This document shows, one piece after another, positions 53,365-62,004 of a DNA stretch of 64,000 nucleotides. Positions within the stretch are counted from its first letter, which is position 1. Each line of letters opens with the position of its first letter. A model generated the notes under the pieces. It searched no databases. It worked only from the letters and a program-made list of their open reading frames with translations, and had not been told where the DNA came from. The position numbers and the translations under genes were made by a program. This stretch comes from Saccharothrix luteola (GTDB lineage Bacteria; Actinomycetota; Actinomycetes; Mycobacteriales; Pseudonocardiaceae): contig NZ_JAJHUO010000003.1 of assembly GCF_020859565.1 (NCBI RefSeq), positions 356,945-420,944 on the forward strand, written 5' to 3'.

Positions 53365-54306
53365 CTAGCGGCGCTCCAACGCGGTCAGCAGCCTCGGCAG
53401 CGAGCTGCCGAGGCCCCAACGCCGGGTCAGCTCGGCGACCCGGTCCGGGTCGGCGGGTGCCGCGGGCACGACGTCCGGGCGGTCCATGACGATCTTCGCG
53501 TCGGTCGCCACGTTGACCACGGTCGGCGCGACGGCGAGGTAGTCCTGGGCGTTGAGCAGGGCGGTGCGGGCGCGGGTGGTGAGTTTGCGGTCGCGGCCGT
53601 CGTGGACGGCGTCGAGGACGGCTTGCAGCGAACCGAACTCGCTGATCAGCTTCGCCGCCGTCTTCTCGCCGATGCCGGCCACGCCGGGCAGGCCGTCGGA
53701 CGGGTCGCCGCGCAGCACGGCCATCCCGGCGTACGCGCGCCCGGCGTCCTGCACCGGCAGCGAGTACTTGGCGGCCAACTCCGCGGGACCGAGCAACTCG
53801 GCCTTCGCCCACCCGCGGCCGAGGTAGAGGACGCGCACCGGGGTCGGCTCGTCGCGCACGACCTGGAAGAGGTCGCGGTCGCCGGTGATCACTTCGACCG
53901 GGTCGACGGTCTCGCGGGCGGCGAGGGTGCCGATGACGTCGTCGGCCTCGTAGCCGTCCGCCTCGGCGGTCGCGATGCCCACCGCGTCCAGCACGTCGAG
54001 GATGATCGGGACCTGCGGGGTGAGGGTGTCGGGCACCTCTTCCTCGCCGTCGGCGGCGCCCTCGGCCACGCGGTGCGCCTTGTACGACGGGAGCGCGGCG
54101 ACGCGGAACTCCGGGCGCCAGTCGGCGTCCAGGCAGGCGACCAGGCGGCTCGCCTTCCGGTCGGTGATGACCTTCGCGATCGTGTCGACGAACCCGCGCA
54201 CCGCGTTCACCGGTGTGCCGTCCGGTGCGGTCATCGACTCGGGCAGCGCGTAGAACGCCCGGAAGTACAGGCTGGCGGCGTCCATCAGGACCAGCGGGTT
54301 GCTCAC
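53365..54306 (-). CDS. 5'-3' exonuclease (PolI N-terminal/FEN-like)
   Basis: 313 residues. The metal-binding pattern of the PolI 5' nuclease domain is complete: L-V-L-M-D-A-A-S-L-Y-F-R-A-F, A-C-L-D-A-D-W-R-P-E-F-R, A-E-A-D-G-Y-E-A-D-D-V-I-G-T-L and V-I-T-G-D-R-D-L-F-Q, then the helix-hairpin-helix G-D-P-S-D-G-L-P-G-V-A-G-I-G-E-K-T-A-A-K-L. It would remove RNA primers or flaps. An equivalent stand-alone exonuclease lies next to a peptidase in M. tuberculosis. GTG 54306 is preferred (V-S-N-P-L-V-L-M-D). Confidence 0.9.
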   Translation of the reverse strand: MSNPLVLMDAASLYFRAFYALPESMTAPDGTPVNAVRGFVDTIAKVITDRKASRLVACLDADWRPEFRVAALPSYKAHRVAEGAADGEEEVPDTLTPQVPIILDVLDAVGIATAEADGYEADDVIGTLAARETVDPVEVITGDRDLFQVVRDEPTPVRVLYLGRGWAKAELLGPAELAAKYSLPVQDAGRAYAGMAVLRGDPSDGLPGVAGIGEKTAAKLISEFGSLQAVLDAVHDGRDRKLTTRARTALLNAQDYLAVAPTVVNVATDAKIVMDRPDVVPAAPADPDRVAELTRRWGLGSSLPRLLTALERR

Positions 54307-54627
54307 CCGGGACAGCTTGCCAGAGACCACCGACATCGGGGGCGGCTCGGGCGTCCCCTGTGGATAACTCGGCGACAGGTGGGTGGGGGGTTGGGCGTGT
54401 GGGGGTTGGGCATGGGGGTGGTTGCGGCGGGCCTCGTTGTTTCAACCGACGTTTTAGAGGGTCGGAAACGGCGTTATTGTTCGTCGGATTGTCAATGATC
54501 ACCCGGTCGTGGAGGGGGTCGATGCGAAATCGCAGGTGGGCGGGGGTGCTGCCCCGATCGAGGGATAGGGCCCGTGGTCCCGTGGCTTGTGGCGTAGGAC
54601 GGGCTCCGCACCACTAGGCTTCCCTGC
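54307..54627. other. 321-bp divergent region with DnaA-box-like site and G-quadruplex motif
   Basis: The gap between the exonuclease and peptidase genes contains, in order, TGTGGATAA (54359-54367, a perfect match to the DnaA-box consensus on the minus strand), a G-run cluster on the plus strand (54380-54419), then an AT-richer stretch (54440-54500), and the peptidase leader. No coding sequence is visible. Confidence 0.6.
54380..54419 (+). repeat. G-quadruplex-forming motif
   Basis: Five or more runs of three or more G are separated by one to five bases (GGGTGGGGGGTTGGGCGTGT then GGGGG, GGG, GGGGG), which fits the G3+N1-7 rule several times over. Confidence 0.6.
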
Positions 54628-55755
54628 ATGTCGACCCATGTTGGGCCCGTCGACGTGGACGCCCTGCGCGCGCGCCTCGACCGGGCCGCCGCGGCCGCTG
54701 CCATCGCGGGCGTTGACGCGTTGCTCATCGCGCCCGGTTCGGACCTGCGGTACCTCATCGGGGCCGGCGGCACGTCGTTCGAGCGGTTGACCTGTCTCGT
54801 GGTGCCGGTCGGTGGTGTGCCGGTGCTGGTGGTGCCCAAGTTGGAGCACCCGGGCTACGCCGACATCCCCACCGACGAGCTCGGCGTGGACGTGGCCACG
54901 TGGGTCGACGGCGAGGACCCGTACGCCTTGGTCAAGAGGGCGTTGAAGGGAAATCGGACGGCCGTCTCCGACATGATGCCCGCGCTGCACGCGTTGCGGT
55001 TGCGGGACGCCGTCAGCGCCGACCAGGTGTTGGCCGGGCCGGTGTTGCGCGAGTTGCGGATGCGCAAGGACGACACCGAGGTGGCCGCGTTGCGCAAGGC
55101 GGGCGCGGCGATCGACCGGGTCCACGCGCGCATGGCCGAGTGGTTGCGCCCCGGCCGCACGGAGGCCGAGGTGGGCGCCGACATCGCCGCCGCGATCGTC
55201 GCCGAGGGGCACGTGGCGGCCGAGTTCGTCATCGTCGCCTCCGGCCCGAACGGCGCGTCCCCGCACCACGACCTGTCCGACCGCGTGATCGAGGCGGGCG
55301 ACGTGGTGGTGGTCGACATCGGCGGGCCGGTGGCGGAGGGCTACAACTCCGACTCCACCCGCAACTACGTGCTCGGCGAGCCCCGAGACGCCGACGTGTG
55401 GCAGACCTACGCGGTCCTGCGGGCGGCGCAGCAGGCCGCCGTCGACGCGGTGCGGCCCGGTGTCACGTGCGAAGCGGTGGACGCCGCCGCGCGCGACATC
55501 ATCTCCGACGCGGGCTTCGGCGAGTACTTCGTCCACCGCACGGGCCACGGCATCGGGCTGGACGTGCACGAGGACCCCTACATCGTCGGCGGCAACGACC
55601 TGCCGCTCGAGCCGGGCATGGCGTTCAGCGTCGAACCCGGCATCTACCTGCCCGGACGGTGGGGCGCGCGGATCGAGGACATCGTGATCGCCACCGCCGA
55701 CGGCGTGGAGAGCGTCAACAACCGACCGCACGAGCTGGTGGTGCTGCCCACGTGA
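54628..55755 (+). CDS. pepE: M24-family Xaa-Pro dipeptidase/aminopeptidase
   Basis: 375 residues. Creatinase-like N-terminal domain (residues 1-140) and the pita-bread M24 domain with its five metal ligands: V-V-V-D-I-G-G (Asp), N-S-D-S-T-R (Asp), G-H-G-I-G-L (His), S-V-E-P-G-I-Y (Glu), R-I-E-D (Glu). It cleaves Xaa-Pro bonds or acts as an aminopeptidase. M. tuberculosis pepE sits beside the 5'-3' exonuclease, as here. GTGA overlap joins it to the Lrp-type regulator. Confidence 0.92.
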   Translation: MSTHVGPVDVDALRARLDRAAAAAAIAGVDALLIAPGSDLRYLIGAGGTSFERLTCLVVPVGGVPVLVVPKLEHPGYADIPTDELGVDVATWVDGEDPYALVKRALKGNRTAVSDMMPALHALRLRDAVSADQVLAGPVLRELRMRKDDTEVAALRKAGAAIDRVHARMAEWLRPGRTEAEVGADIAAAIVAEGHVAAEFVIVASGPNGASPHHDLSDRVIEAGDVVVVDIGGPVAEGYNSDSTRNYVLGEPRDADVWQTYAVLRAAQQAAVDAVRPGVTCEAVDAAARDIISDAGFGEYFVHRTGHGIGLDVHEDPYIVGGNDLPLEPGMAFSVEPGIYLPGRWGARIEDIVIATADGVESVNNRPHELVVLPT

Positions 55756-56201
55756 CGAACCTGGAGCCGATCGACCGGGCGATCCTGCGCGAACTGGCCG
55801 CCGACGGCCGGTGCAGCTTCACCGACCTCGCCGAACGGGTCGGGCTGAGCGTGTCCGCCGTGCACCAGCGGGTGCGGCGGCTGGAGCAGCGCGGCGTGGT
55901 GCGCGGCTACGCGGCGCGGCTGGACGGCGACGAGGTCGGCCTGCCGCTGACCGCGTTCATCTCCCTGACCCCGATCGACCCGGCGGCTCCGGACGACTAC
56001 CCGAAGCGGCTGGAGCACCTGCCGCAGATCGAGGCGTGCTACTCCGTCGCCGGCGACGCCTCCTACGTGCTGCGCGTGCGGGTGGCGTCGCCGCACGCGT
56101 TGGAGGAGCTGCTCAGGCAGATCCGCGAGGTGGCGAACGTGTCCACCCGCACCACGGTCGTGCTGTCCACGCCGTACGAGGACCGGCCGCCCGCGGTCTG
56201 A
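55752..56201 (+). CDS. Lrp/AsnC-family transcriptional regulator
   Basis: 149 residues. HTH domain I-D-R-A-I-L-R-E-L-A-A-D-G-R-C-S-F-T-D-L-A-E-R-V-G-L-S-V-S-A-V-H-Q-R-V-R-R-L-E, then the RAM ligand domain (A-C-Y-S-V-A-G-D-A-S-Y-V-L-R-V-R-V). Such regulators respond to amino acids, fitting co-expression with a dipeptidase. GTG 55752 overlaps the peptidase stop. Confidence 0.92.
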   Translation: MTNLEPIDRAILRELAADGRCSFTDLAERVGLSVSAVHQRVRRLEQRGVVRGYAARLDGDEVGLPLTAFISLTPIDPAAPDDYPKRLEHLPQIEACYSVAGDASYVLRVRVASPHALEELLRQIREVANVSTRTTVVLSTPYEDRPPAV

Positions 56202-57086
56202 TCAGAACAACCGCGCCCACGTGGTCGTGAAGCGGCGGAGCACGTCGCGGTCACGCCGGTCGGGCGCCACCGGCAGGAGGCGCTCGACCTCGTCGTCGGT
56301 GGCGGGCCGCACCGACAGCACGAACTCGCGCACGGCCTCGACGTCGGCCCTCTTCGTCACCACGGCGACCGCCTCCACCTCGCCGATCCGCCGCACGAAC
56401 ACGTGGTCCACCGGGTCCTGCCGGTACTCCGGCTCGGCCGTCCCGACAGTGGCGGGTCGCACCACGAGCCGCGGGAACGCGTGCAGCTCGCCGCCGTCGC
56501 CGGACGGGCTGTAGTCCAGGGTGGCCAGGCCGTCGGAGACGGTCAGCCGCGGGAACTGGTAGCCCTCGGGCGTGGCGATCAGCAGCACGCCGCCGGGCAG
56601 GTCGGCGTGCGCGATCCGGGACGCCGCGTCGTCGCCGGGCATCGTGGTGGGCAGCCAGGTGCCGAAGGCCACGGCGGCGACCGTCACCGCGCCGGCGACC
56701 AGCCGGACCACGACGCCGTGCGCCAGCATCGCCGCAACCAGCGCGAACGGCACGCCCAGCGCGGGCAGCGCGAGCCACGACGGCGGCTCGGCGGGTTCGC
56801 TCGACTCCAGCACCGCGTTGTAGAACACGGCGCCGACCAGCCCGAACACGGTCACCAGCGCCGCCCAGCCGAGCCGGGGCAGCGGCGTGGCCGTCAGCGG
56901 GCTGCCGCGGGAGGTGAACGTGCCGATCAGGTACGCCATCGCGAACGGGCCCGCCATGCCGATCACGACCAGCACGGCGCTCTGGACGAAGAACCCGACC
57001 AGCACCAGCCAGCCGACGAACGCCGCGGAGAACCCCATGACGAGCCACACCACGGCGATCTGCACGGGAACCCGGTAGTCGATCAC
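56202..57086 (-). CDS. membrane protein with C-terminal soluble domain, unknown function
   Basis: 294 residues. About five spans in the first 140 residues (residues 5-25, 27-50, 73-93, 103-120, 125-142), then a soluble domain of 150 residues with beta character (G-G-V-L-L-I-A-T-P-E-G-Y-Q-F-P-R-L-T-V). No family recognised. GTG 57086 is chosen; GTG 57092 is equally possible. It is convergent with the Lrp gene, one base apart. Confidence 0.68.
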   Translation of the reverse strand: MIDYRVPVQIAVVWLVMGFSAAFVGWLVLVGFFVQSAVLVVIGMAGPFAMAYLIGTFTSRGSPLTATPLPRLGWAALVTVFGLVGAVFYNAVLESSEPAEPPSWLALPALGVPFALVAAMLAHGVVVRLVAGAVTVAAVAFGTWLPTTMPGDDAASRIAHADLPGGVLLIATPEGYQFPRLTVSDGLATLDYSPSGDGGELHAFPRLVVRPATVGTAEPEYRQDPVDHVFVRRIGEVEAVAVVTKRADVEAVREFVLSVRPATDDEVERLLPVAPDRRDRDVLRRFTTTWARLF

Positions 57087-57130
57087 GCGCACACGCTCTC
57101 GTGACCAGAGCGCGGCGGGCATCGGTGGAT

Positions 57131-57883
57131 CTACTCAAACGCCTCGGCGGTGATCGCGTCGTACGCGGCCTGGACGCGGGCGAGCGCCTCGACGTCCACG
57201 GCGAGCTCGACGTCGTCGATGCGCGACACCGCGACCACGCCGATCGAGTTGGTCAGGAACGCGCCCCGGTAGCGGCCCACGTCGGCCAGCCGCACCACCT
57301 CGCGCCGCGACGGCAGCTCCCGTTCCAGCAGCTGCATGGTGATGCCGTGCAGCCACTCCGCCTGAGGCCACACCAAGTCGTCACCGTCGTCGTAGAACGC
57401 GATGTTGGCGATCGCGCCCTCCACCACCACGCCGTCGGCAGTGAGCAGCGCGTCGTCGTAGCCGGCCCGGACGGCGCGCCGGCCGTGGTGGAGCTGCCCG
57501 AAGCCACCGAGGTGCTTCACGTGCGGCAGCGGGCGCGTGTAGGCGACCGACATCAGGCGTTGTGGCGTCGGCGGGGGAGCGGCCGGTGGGCGCACCACGA
57601 CCATCACCGACGGGGTGTCCATGCCGAACACGACGACCCGGACCGCCGCGTCACGGATGTCGTCGGCCAGCGCGTGCGAGATCAGGGCGCGGACGCGGTC
57701 TCGGTCCAACGGCGTGCCGTACAGCTCCCGGTTGGCCTGGTCGAGGCGGCGCAGGTGCAGGTCGAGGCCCTTGGCCCGCCGGTCGCGGACCTGCATGGCG
57801 GTGAAGTGCCCGTAGTTGGCCAGCACGCCCGGCACGAAGTGGTCGACGGTCGGCGGCTCGCCCTCGATCTCGATCCTCAGCAC
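57131..57883 (-). CDS. class IV PLP aminotransferase / aminodeoxychorismate lyase-like
   Basis: 250 residues. The candidate PLP lysine is in L-P-H-V-K-H-L-G-G-F (about residue 129), followed by D-D-A-L-L-T-A-D-G-V-V-V-E-G-A-I-A-N-I-A-F, the E-x-x-x-N class IV signature, and A-F-L-T-N-S-I-G-V at the phosphate site. Class IV members include branched-chain and D-amino acid aminotransferases and 4-amino-4-deoxychorismate lyase (PabC); this short form fits PabC-like enzymes best. GTG 57883; divergent from the GlxA-type regulator. Confidence 0.83.
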   Translation of the reverse strand: MLRIEIEGEPPTVDHFVPGVLANYGHFTAMQVRDRRAKGLDLHLRRLDQANRELYGTPLDRDRVRALISHALADDIRDAAVRVVVFGMDTPSVMVVVRPPAAPPPTPQRLMSVAYTRPLPHVKHLGGFGQLHHGRRAVRAGYDDALLTADGVVVEGAIANIAFYDDGDDLVWPQAEWLHGITMQLLERELPSRREVVRLADVGRYRGAFLTNSIGVVAVSRIDDVELAVDVEALARVQAAYDAITAEAFE

Positions 57884-57961
57884 GGGGGTGACCGTAGCGT
57901 GGCGGGAATCGAGGGTCGGCGGTCGTTGCCGCCGTCCCGGGAGGTGGGGAGGGTGGGCGTT

Positions 57962-59044
57962 GTGGAACGCGAGGTCCTGGTGGTCGGGTACGACGGTGCG
58001 GCGCTGACCGACATCGCCGGCCCGGCGGACGTGTTCGCCGGCGCGAACCAGGCGCTGGCCGCCGACTGGGCGCTGATCGGCGACCGAGCGCTGGTCGCCG
58101 ATCGGGCACGCGGCAGCGACCGGGCCCGCGAGAACGACCGGGCACGTGCCGGCGGCCTGCGACAGGGGGTCGGTCGAGCGCGCGGCGGCTACCGGGTGCG
58201 GCTGGCGGGGATCGGTGGCGGGTTCGAGGTGACCGGCGGGCTGCGGATGGAGGCCGAGGACCTGCGGGAGGTGTCCGGCGGGGTGGACACGGTCCTCGTG
58301 GTCGGCGGCTTCACGTTCGCCGACGCCGCCCGTGACGACGAACTGCTGCACCACCTGCGGCGGGTCGCGGGCGGCGCGCGGCGGGTGGGCAGCGTGTGCA
58401 CGGGCGCGTTCCCGTTGGCGGCGGCCGGGCTGCTCGACGGCGCACGGGCCACGACGCACTGGGCGTTCTGCGACCGGCTCGCGGCCGACCACCCGTCGGT
58501 GGACGTGGTGCCGGACGCGATCTACGTGCGGGACGGGCGGCTGGTCACGTCCGCCGGCGTCACCGCGGGCATCGACCTCGCGCTGGCGCTGGTGGAACGC
58601 GACCACGACGCCGCGCTGGCCCGGCTGGTCGCCCGCTGGATGGTGGTGTTCCTGCAACGCCCCGGCGGCCAGTCGCAGTTCAGCGTCCGCTCACAGGTGC
58701 CACCGGTGCGGGAACCGGGGCTGCGGTCCGTGCTCGACGCGATCGCCGACGACCCGGCGGCCGGCTGGACGGTCGACGGCATGGCCCGCCGCGCCGCGAT
58801 GAGCCCGCGGCACTTCGCCCGCGTGTTCCCGCGCCGGGTCGGCGTGTCACCCGCCCGCTACGTCGAACGGGTCCGGGTCGAGGCGGCGGCCGGGCTGCTG
58901 GAATCCGGCGACGAAGGGCTGGACGTCGTCGCCAAGCGCACGGGTTTCGGCTCGGCGGAGACGCTGCGCCGGGCTTTCCTGCGGGTGCTCGGCGTGACGC
59001 CGGGCGGTTACCGCGACAGGTTCCGCACCACCGGTGCGGCATGA
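57962..59044 (+). CDS. GlxA-type AraC regulator with DJ-1/PfpI domain
   Basis: 360 residues. Residues 5-220 are a DJ-1/PfpI-like domain (V-L-V-V-G-Y-D-G-A-A-L-T-D-I-A-G-P, nucleophile-elbow Cys in G-S-V-C-T-G-A-F-P-L-A). Residues 250-355 are the AraC double HTH (W-T-V-D-G-M-A-R-R-A-A-M-S-P-R-H-F-A-R-V-F). Between residues about 35 and 75 an Arg/Asp-rich insert repeats D-R-A-R/L units and is absent from typical members. GTG 57962. A free DJ-1 protein follows directly. Confidence 0.88.
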   Translation: MEREVLVVGYDGAALTDIAGPADVFAGANQALAADWALIGDRALVADRARGSDRARENDRARAGGLRQGVGRARGGYRVRLAGIGGGFEVTGGLRMEAEDLREVSGGVDTVLVVGGFTFADAARDDELLHHLRRVAGGARRVGSVCTGAFPLAAAGLLDGARATTHWAFCDRLAADHPSVDVVPDAIYVRDGRLVTSAGVTAGIDLALALVERDHDAALARLVARWMVVFLQRPGGQSQFSVRSQVPPVREPGLRSVLDAIADDPAAGWTVDGMARRAAMSPRHFARVFPRRVGVSPARYVERVRVEAAAGLLESGDEGLDVVAKRTGFGSAETLRRAFLRVLGVTPGGYRDRFRTTGAA

Positions 59045-59060
59045 GGACAGGGGGAACGAC

Positions 59061-59687
59061 GTGGACGTGGCTTTCGTGCTCTACCCGAAGATGACCGCGC
59101 TGGACCTGGTGGGGCCGTACGAGGTGCTCGGCCACCAGCCGGAGGTGACCGCGCACTTCGTCGCCGCCTCGCCCGACCCGGTGATCACCGACGCCGGGCT
59201 GACGATCGTGCCGACGACGACGTTCGCCGAGCTGGACCACGCCGACGTGATCGTGGTGCCCGGCGGCGGTGGCTGGGCGGAGGTGCTGGCGGAGGGCGTG
59301 GTCGCGGAGTGGCTGCGCGTGGCGCACCCGACCGCGACCTGGACCACGTCGGTGTGCAGCGGGTCGACGTTGCTGGCGCAGGCGGGCATCCTCGACGGCC
59401 GTCCGGCGACCACGCACTGGGCGTTGCGCGACGAGCTGGCCGCCCGGGGCGCGGTGGTCAGCACCGAACGGGTCGTCGTCGACGGGTCCGTCGTCACCGG
59501 GGCCGGCGTGTCCGCCGGCATCGACATGGCGCTCACCCTCGTCGGCCGGATCTGGGGCGACGAGCGGGCCCGGTTCACCCAGCTGTTCATCGAGTACGAC
59601 CCCCAGCCGCCCTACCAGGCCGGTTCCCCCGAGACGGCGCCCGCCGAGCTCGTCGCCTTCGCCCGCGGCGTGTTCGCCGGGAGTTGA
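59061..59687 (+). CDS. DJ-1/PfpI family protein
   Basis: 208 residues: V-A-F-V-L-Y-P-K-M-T-A-L-D-L-V-G-P-Y-E-V-L, V-I-V-V-P-G-G-G-G-W, and the nucleophile Cys in T-S-V-C-S-G-S-T-L-L-A (about residue 98), with Asp in G-S-V-V-T-G-A-G-V-S-A-G-I-D. The group includes isonitrile hydratase-like enzymes. It lies 16 bases after the GlxA-type regulator, so they probably form an operon. GTG 59061 has GGGGG upstream. Confidence 0.88.
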   Translation: MDVAFVLYPKMTALDLVGPYEVLGHQPEVTAHFVAASPDPVITDAGLTIVPTTTFAELDHADVIVVPGGGGWAEVLAEGVVAEWLRVAHPTATWTTSVCSGSTLLAQAGILDGRPATTHWALRDELAARGAVVSTERVVVDGSVVTGAGVSAGIDMALTLVGRIWGDERARFTQLFIEYDPQPPYQAGSPETAPAELVAFARGVFAGS

Positions 59688-59761
59688 CCCGAACCCCGCG
59701 GCGGGCACGGCGGGTGCCCGTCGCGGGGGCCCGGAGCAGCGACCCGGCCGGACGCCGGGGC

Positions 59762-60700
59762 TCACAGCGTCGCGGGGAGGCCGAAGAGCGGGAACCGGTC
59801 CGACGGGAACGTGGTGATCTCCACGATCGCGTCGCCCTCGATCCGCAGCACGTCCAGCGCCACCGGCTTGAAGAGCTCCTCGCCGGGCTTGCGGGCGTAG
59901 TTGGCCAGCGCGGGCAGCCGGTTCGCCCACGTCCGCACCACCTTCCACTCGCCGAACGCCCCCGGGCCCACCATCACCGACGCGCAGAGCTCCATCACGG
60001 CGTCGCGGCCGGAGTGCCGCTCGGGCTGCGGCGGCATCGTCCACGTGACGTCCTCGCGCAACGCCGAGGCCATCAGCTCCATGTCGCAGCGCTCGGTGGC
60101 CTCGACGAGCTTGCGGACCACCGCCTTCTCCCTCGGGTTCGGCTCGCCCGACCAGTCGGCGCGCCGTTGCGGCAGGTGCTTGCGCATCGTGACGCGGGCG
60201 CGTTGCAGCGCGCTGTTCACCGCGGGCACCGTGTCCTCCAGCAACGCCGCCGTCTCGCTCGCCGGCCAGCCCAGCACGTCCCGCAGCACCAGCGCCGCCC
60301 GCTGCCTGGCAGGCAGGTGCTGCACGGCGGCCAGGAACGCCAGCTCGATCGTCTCCCGCGCCACCACCTCCGCGTCCGGCTCGGCGTCCAGCAGGGCGTC
60401 CGGGAACGGCTGCAGCCACGGCACGTCGGCCGTCGGCACCCCCTCGGCGACGGCGAGCGCGGGACGGCGGTCGATCACGTCGAAGCACGCGTTCGTGGCG
60501 ATCCGGTACAGCCAGGCGCGGAACGACGACCGGCCCTCGAACGTGTCCCTGGCGCGCCACGCCTTGAGGAACGTCTCCTGCACGAGGTCCTCCGCCTCGT
60601 CGAACGAGCCGAGCAGCCGGTAGCAGTGCACCCGCAGCTCGTGCCGGCACCGCTCGGCCTCCCGCGTGAAGTCGACGGTCATCTGCGCAACCTCGCTCAT
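59762..60700 (-). CDS. ECF sigma factor with SnoaL-like C-terminal domain (SigG/SigJ type)
   Basis: 312 residues. Sigma region 2 (C-R-H-E-L-R-V-H-C-Y-R-L-L-G-S-F-D-E-A-E-D-L-V-Q-E-T-F-L-K-A-W-R) at about 18-50 and region 4 (L-P-A-R-Q-R-A-A-L-V-L-R-D-V-L-G-W-P-A-S-E-T-A-A-L-L) at about 130-165. The last about 110 residues form a SnoaL/NTF2-like domain, which in this group tunes sigma activity without a classic anti-sigma factor. ATG 60700 has GGAGG six bases upstream; divergent from the MFS genes. Confidence 0.9.
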   Translation of the reverse strand: MSEVAQMTVDFTREAERCRHELRVHCYRLLGSFDEAEDLVQETFLKAWRARDTFEGRSSFRAWLYRIATNACFDVIDRRPALAVAEGVPTADVPWLQPFPDALLDAEPDAEVVARETIELAFLAAVQHLPARQRAALVLRDVLGWPASETAALLEDTVPAVNSALQRARVTMRKHLPQRRADWSGEPNPREKAVVRKLVEATERCDMELMASALREDVTWTMPPQPERHSGRDAVMELCASVMVGPGAFGEWKVVRTWANRLPALANYARKPGEELFKPVALDVLRIEGDAIVEITTFPSDRFPLFGLPATL

Positions 60701-60805
60701 GGTCACCCTCCGGGCTTGTACGGTGACGTGCCGGTCGCACGCCGCACAAGGTGTGACGGGACCGGCCCGGGAAACTCATCGGTCGCGGGCGGATCGGGGG
60801 AGCGG

Positions 60806-62002
60806 GTGGTCGGGGGCACGGGGTTCCGCGCGGTGTTCGCGGTGCCGGAGTTCCGGGTGTTGTGGTCGGCCGCGGTGCTCTCGACCGTCGGCGACCAGCT
60901 GGCCAGGGTGGCGTTGTCGGTGCTGGTGTTCCAGCGCACCGGGTCCGCGGCGTGGACGGCTCTGACCTACGCGTTGACGATGCTGCCCGCGCTGGTGTCC
61001 GGGGTGCTGTTGACGGGGCTGGCGGACCGGTACCCGCGGCGGACCGTGATGGTGGTCGCCGACGCGGTGCGGGCCGTGCTGCTGGCCGTGATGGCGGTGC
61101 CGGGCGTGCCGCTGCCGGTGGTGGCGGCGTTGCTGGTGCTGGCGCAGCTGGCCGAGCCGCCGTTCGCCGCCGCCCAGGGCGCCCTGCTGCCGTCCGTGCT
61201 GGGTGGGAAGTACGAGGCGGGGCAGTCCGTGCACCTGATCACCCACCAGGCGGGGCTGCTGCTGGGGTTCGTCGGCGGCGGGCTGGTGGTGGCGTGGCTG
61301 GGCACGTCCGGCGCGCTGCTCGCCGACGGGGTGACGTTCGCGGTGTCGGCGGTGCTGCTGCGGTTCGGCCTGCGCCACCGCCCGGCCCCGGCCTCCGTGC
61401 CGGCGGCGCGGGTGCGGATCCGGGCCGGCGCCGCGCTGGTGTGGCGGGACCGGCGGCTGCGGCTGCTGGTCGGCCTCGGGTGGCTGGCGCTGTTCACCGT
61501 GGTGCCGGAAGGGCTGGCCGCGCCGTTCTCGGCGGAGGTCGGGGCCGGTGCGGCGGGGGTCGGCCTGCTGCTGGCCGCCGACCCGGCCGGGATGGTGCTC
61601 GGCACCGTGCTGCTGCGCTTCCTGCCCGCGTCGGTGCGGGTGCGGCTGCTCGGGCTGCTCGCGGTCGCCACCGCGTTGCCGCTGGTCGGGTACCTGCTCG
61701 CGCCGAACCTCGTCGGCGCGGTGGCGTTGCTCGCGGTGAGCGGCGTGTTCAGCGCGTACCAGGTGACGGCGGGCGCGACGTTCGTGCGGCTGGTGCCGGA
61801 CGAGCAGCGCGGCCAGGCGTTGGGCTTCGCCCGCAGCGGCCTGGTCGCCGCGCAGGGCATCGGCGTGGCGGCGGGCGGCCTGCTGGCGTCCGCGACGGGC
61901 TCGGCGACCACCGCGATCGCCGTGGCGGGCATCGCCGGCACCGTCCTGGCCCTCACCGCGACCACCGCGTGGTCCCGCGTGGCGCCCGCGGCGGTCGCCT
62001 GA
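60806..62002 (+). CDS. MFS transporter (first of tandem pair)
   Basis: 398 residues with about 12 spans. The loop 2-3 motif is G-L-A-D-R-Y-P-R-R-T, and A-E-P-P-F-A-A-A-Q-G-A-L-L-P-S-V is typical of the enterobactin-exporter/macrolide-efflux-like MFS group. GTG 60806 after GGGGG. It is two bases from the next MFS gene, a two-gene operon. Substrate unknown. Confidence 0.88.
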   Translation: MVGGTGFRAVFAVPEFRVLWSAAVLSTVGDQLARVALSVLVFQRTGSAAWTALTYALTMLPALVSGVLLTGLADRYPRRTVMVVADAVRAVLLAVMAVPGVPLPVVAALLVLAQLAEPPFAAAQGALLPSVLGGKYEAGQSVHLITHQAGLLLGFVGGGLVVAWLGTSGALLADGVTFAVSAVLLRFGLRHRPAPASVPAARVRIRAGAALVWRDRRLRLLVGLGWLALFTVVPEGLAAPFSAEVGAGAAGVGLLLAADPAGMVLGTVLLRFLPASVRVRLLGLLAVATALPLVGYLLAPNLVGAVALLAVSGVFSAYQVTAGATFVRLVPDEQRGQALGFARSGLVAAQGIGVAAGGLLASATGSATTAIAVAGIAGTVLALTATTAWSRVAPAAVA

Positions 62003-62004
62003 CC

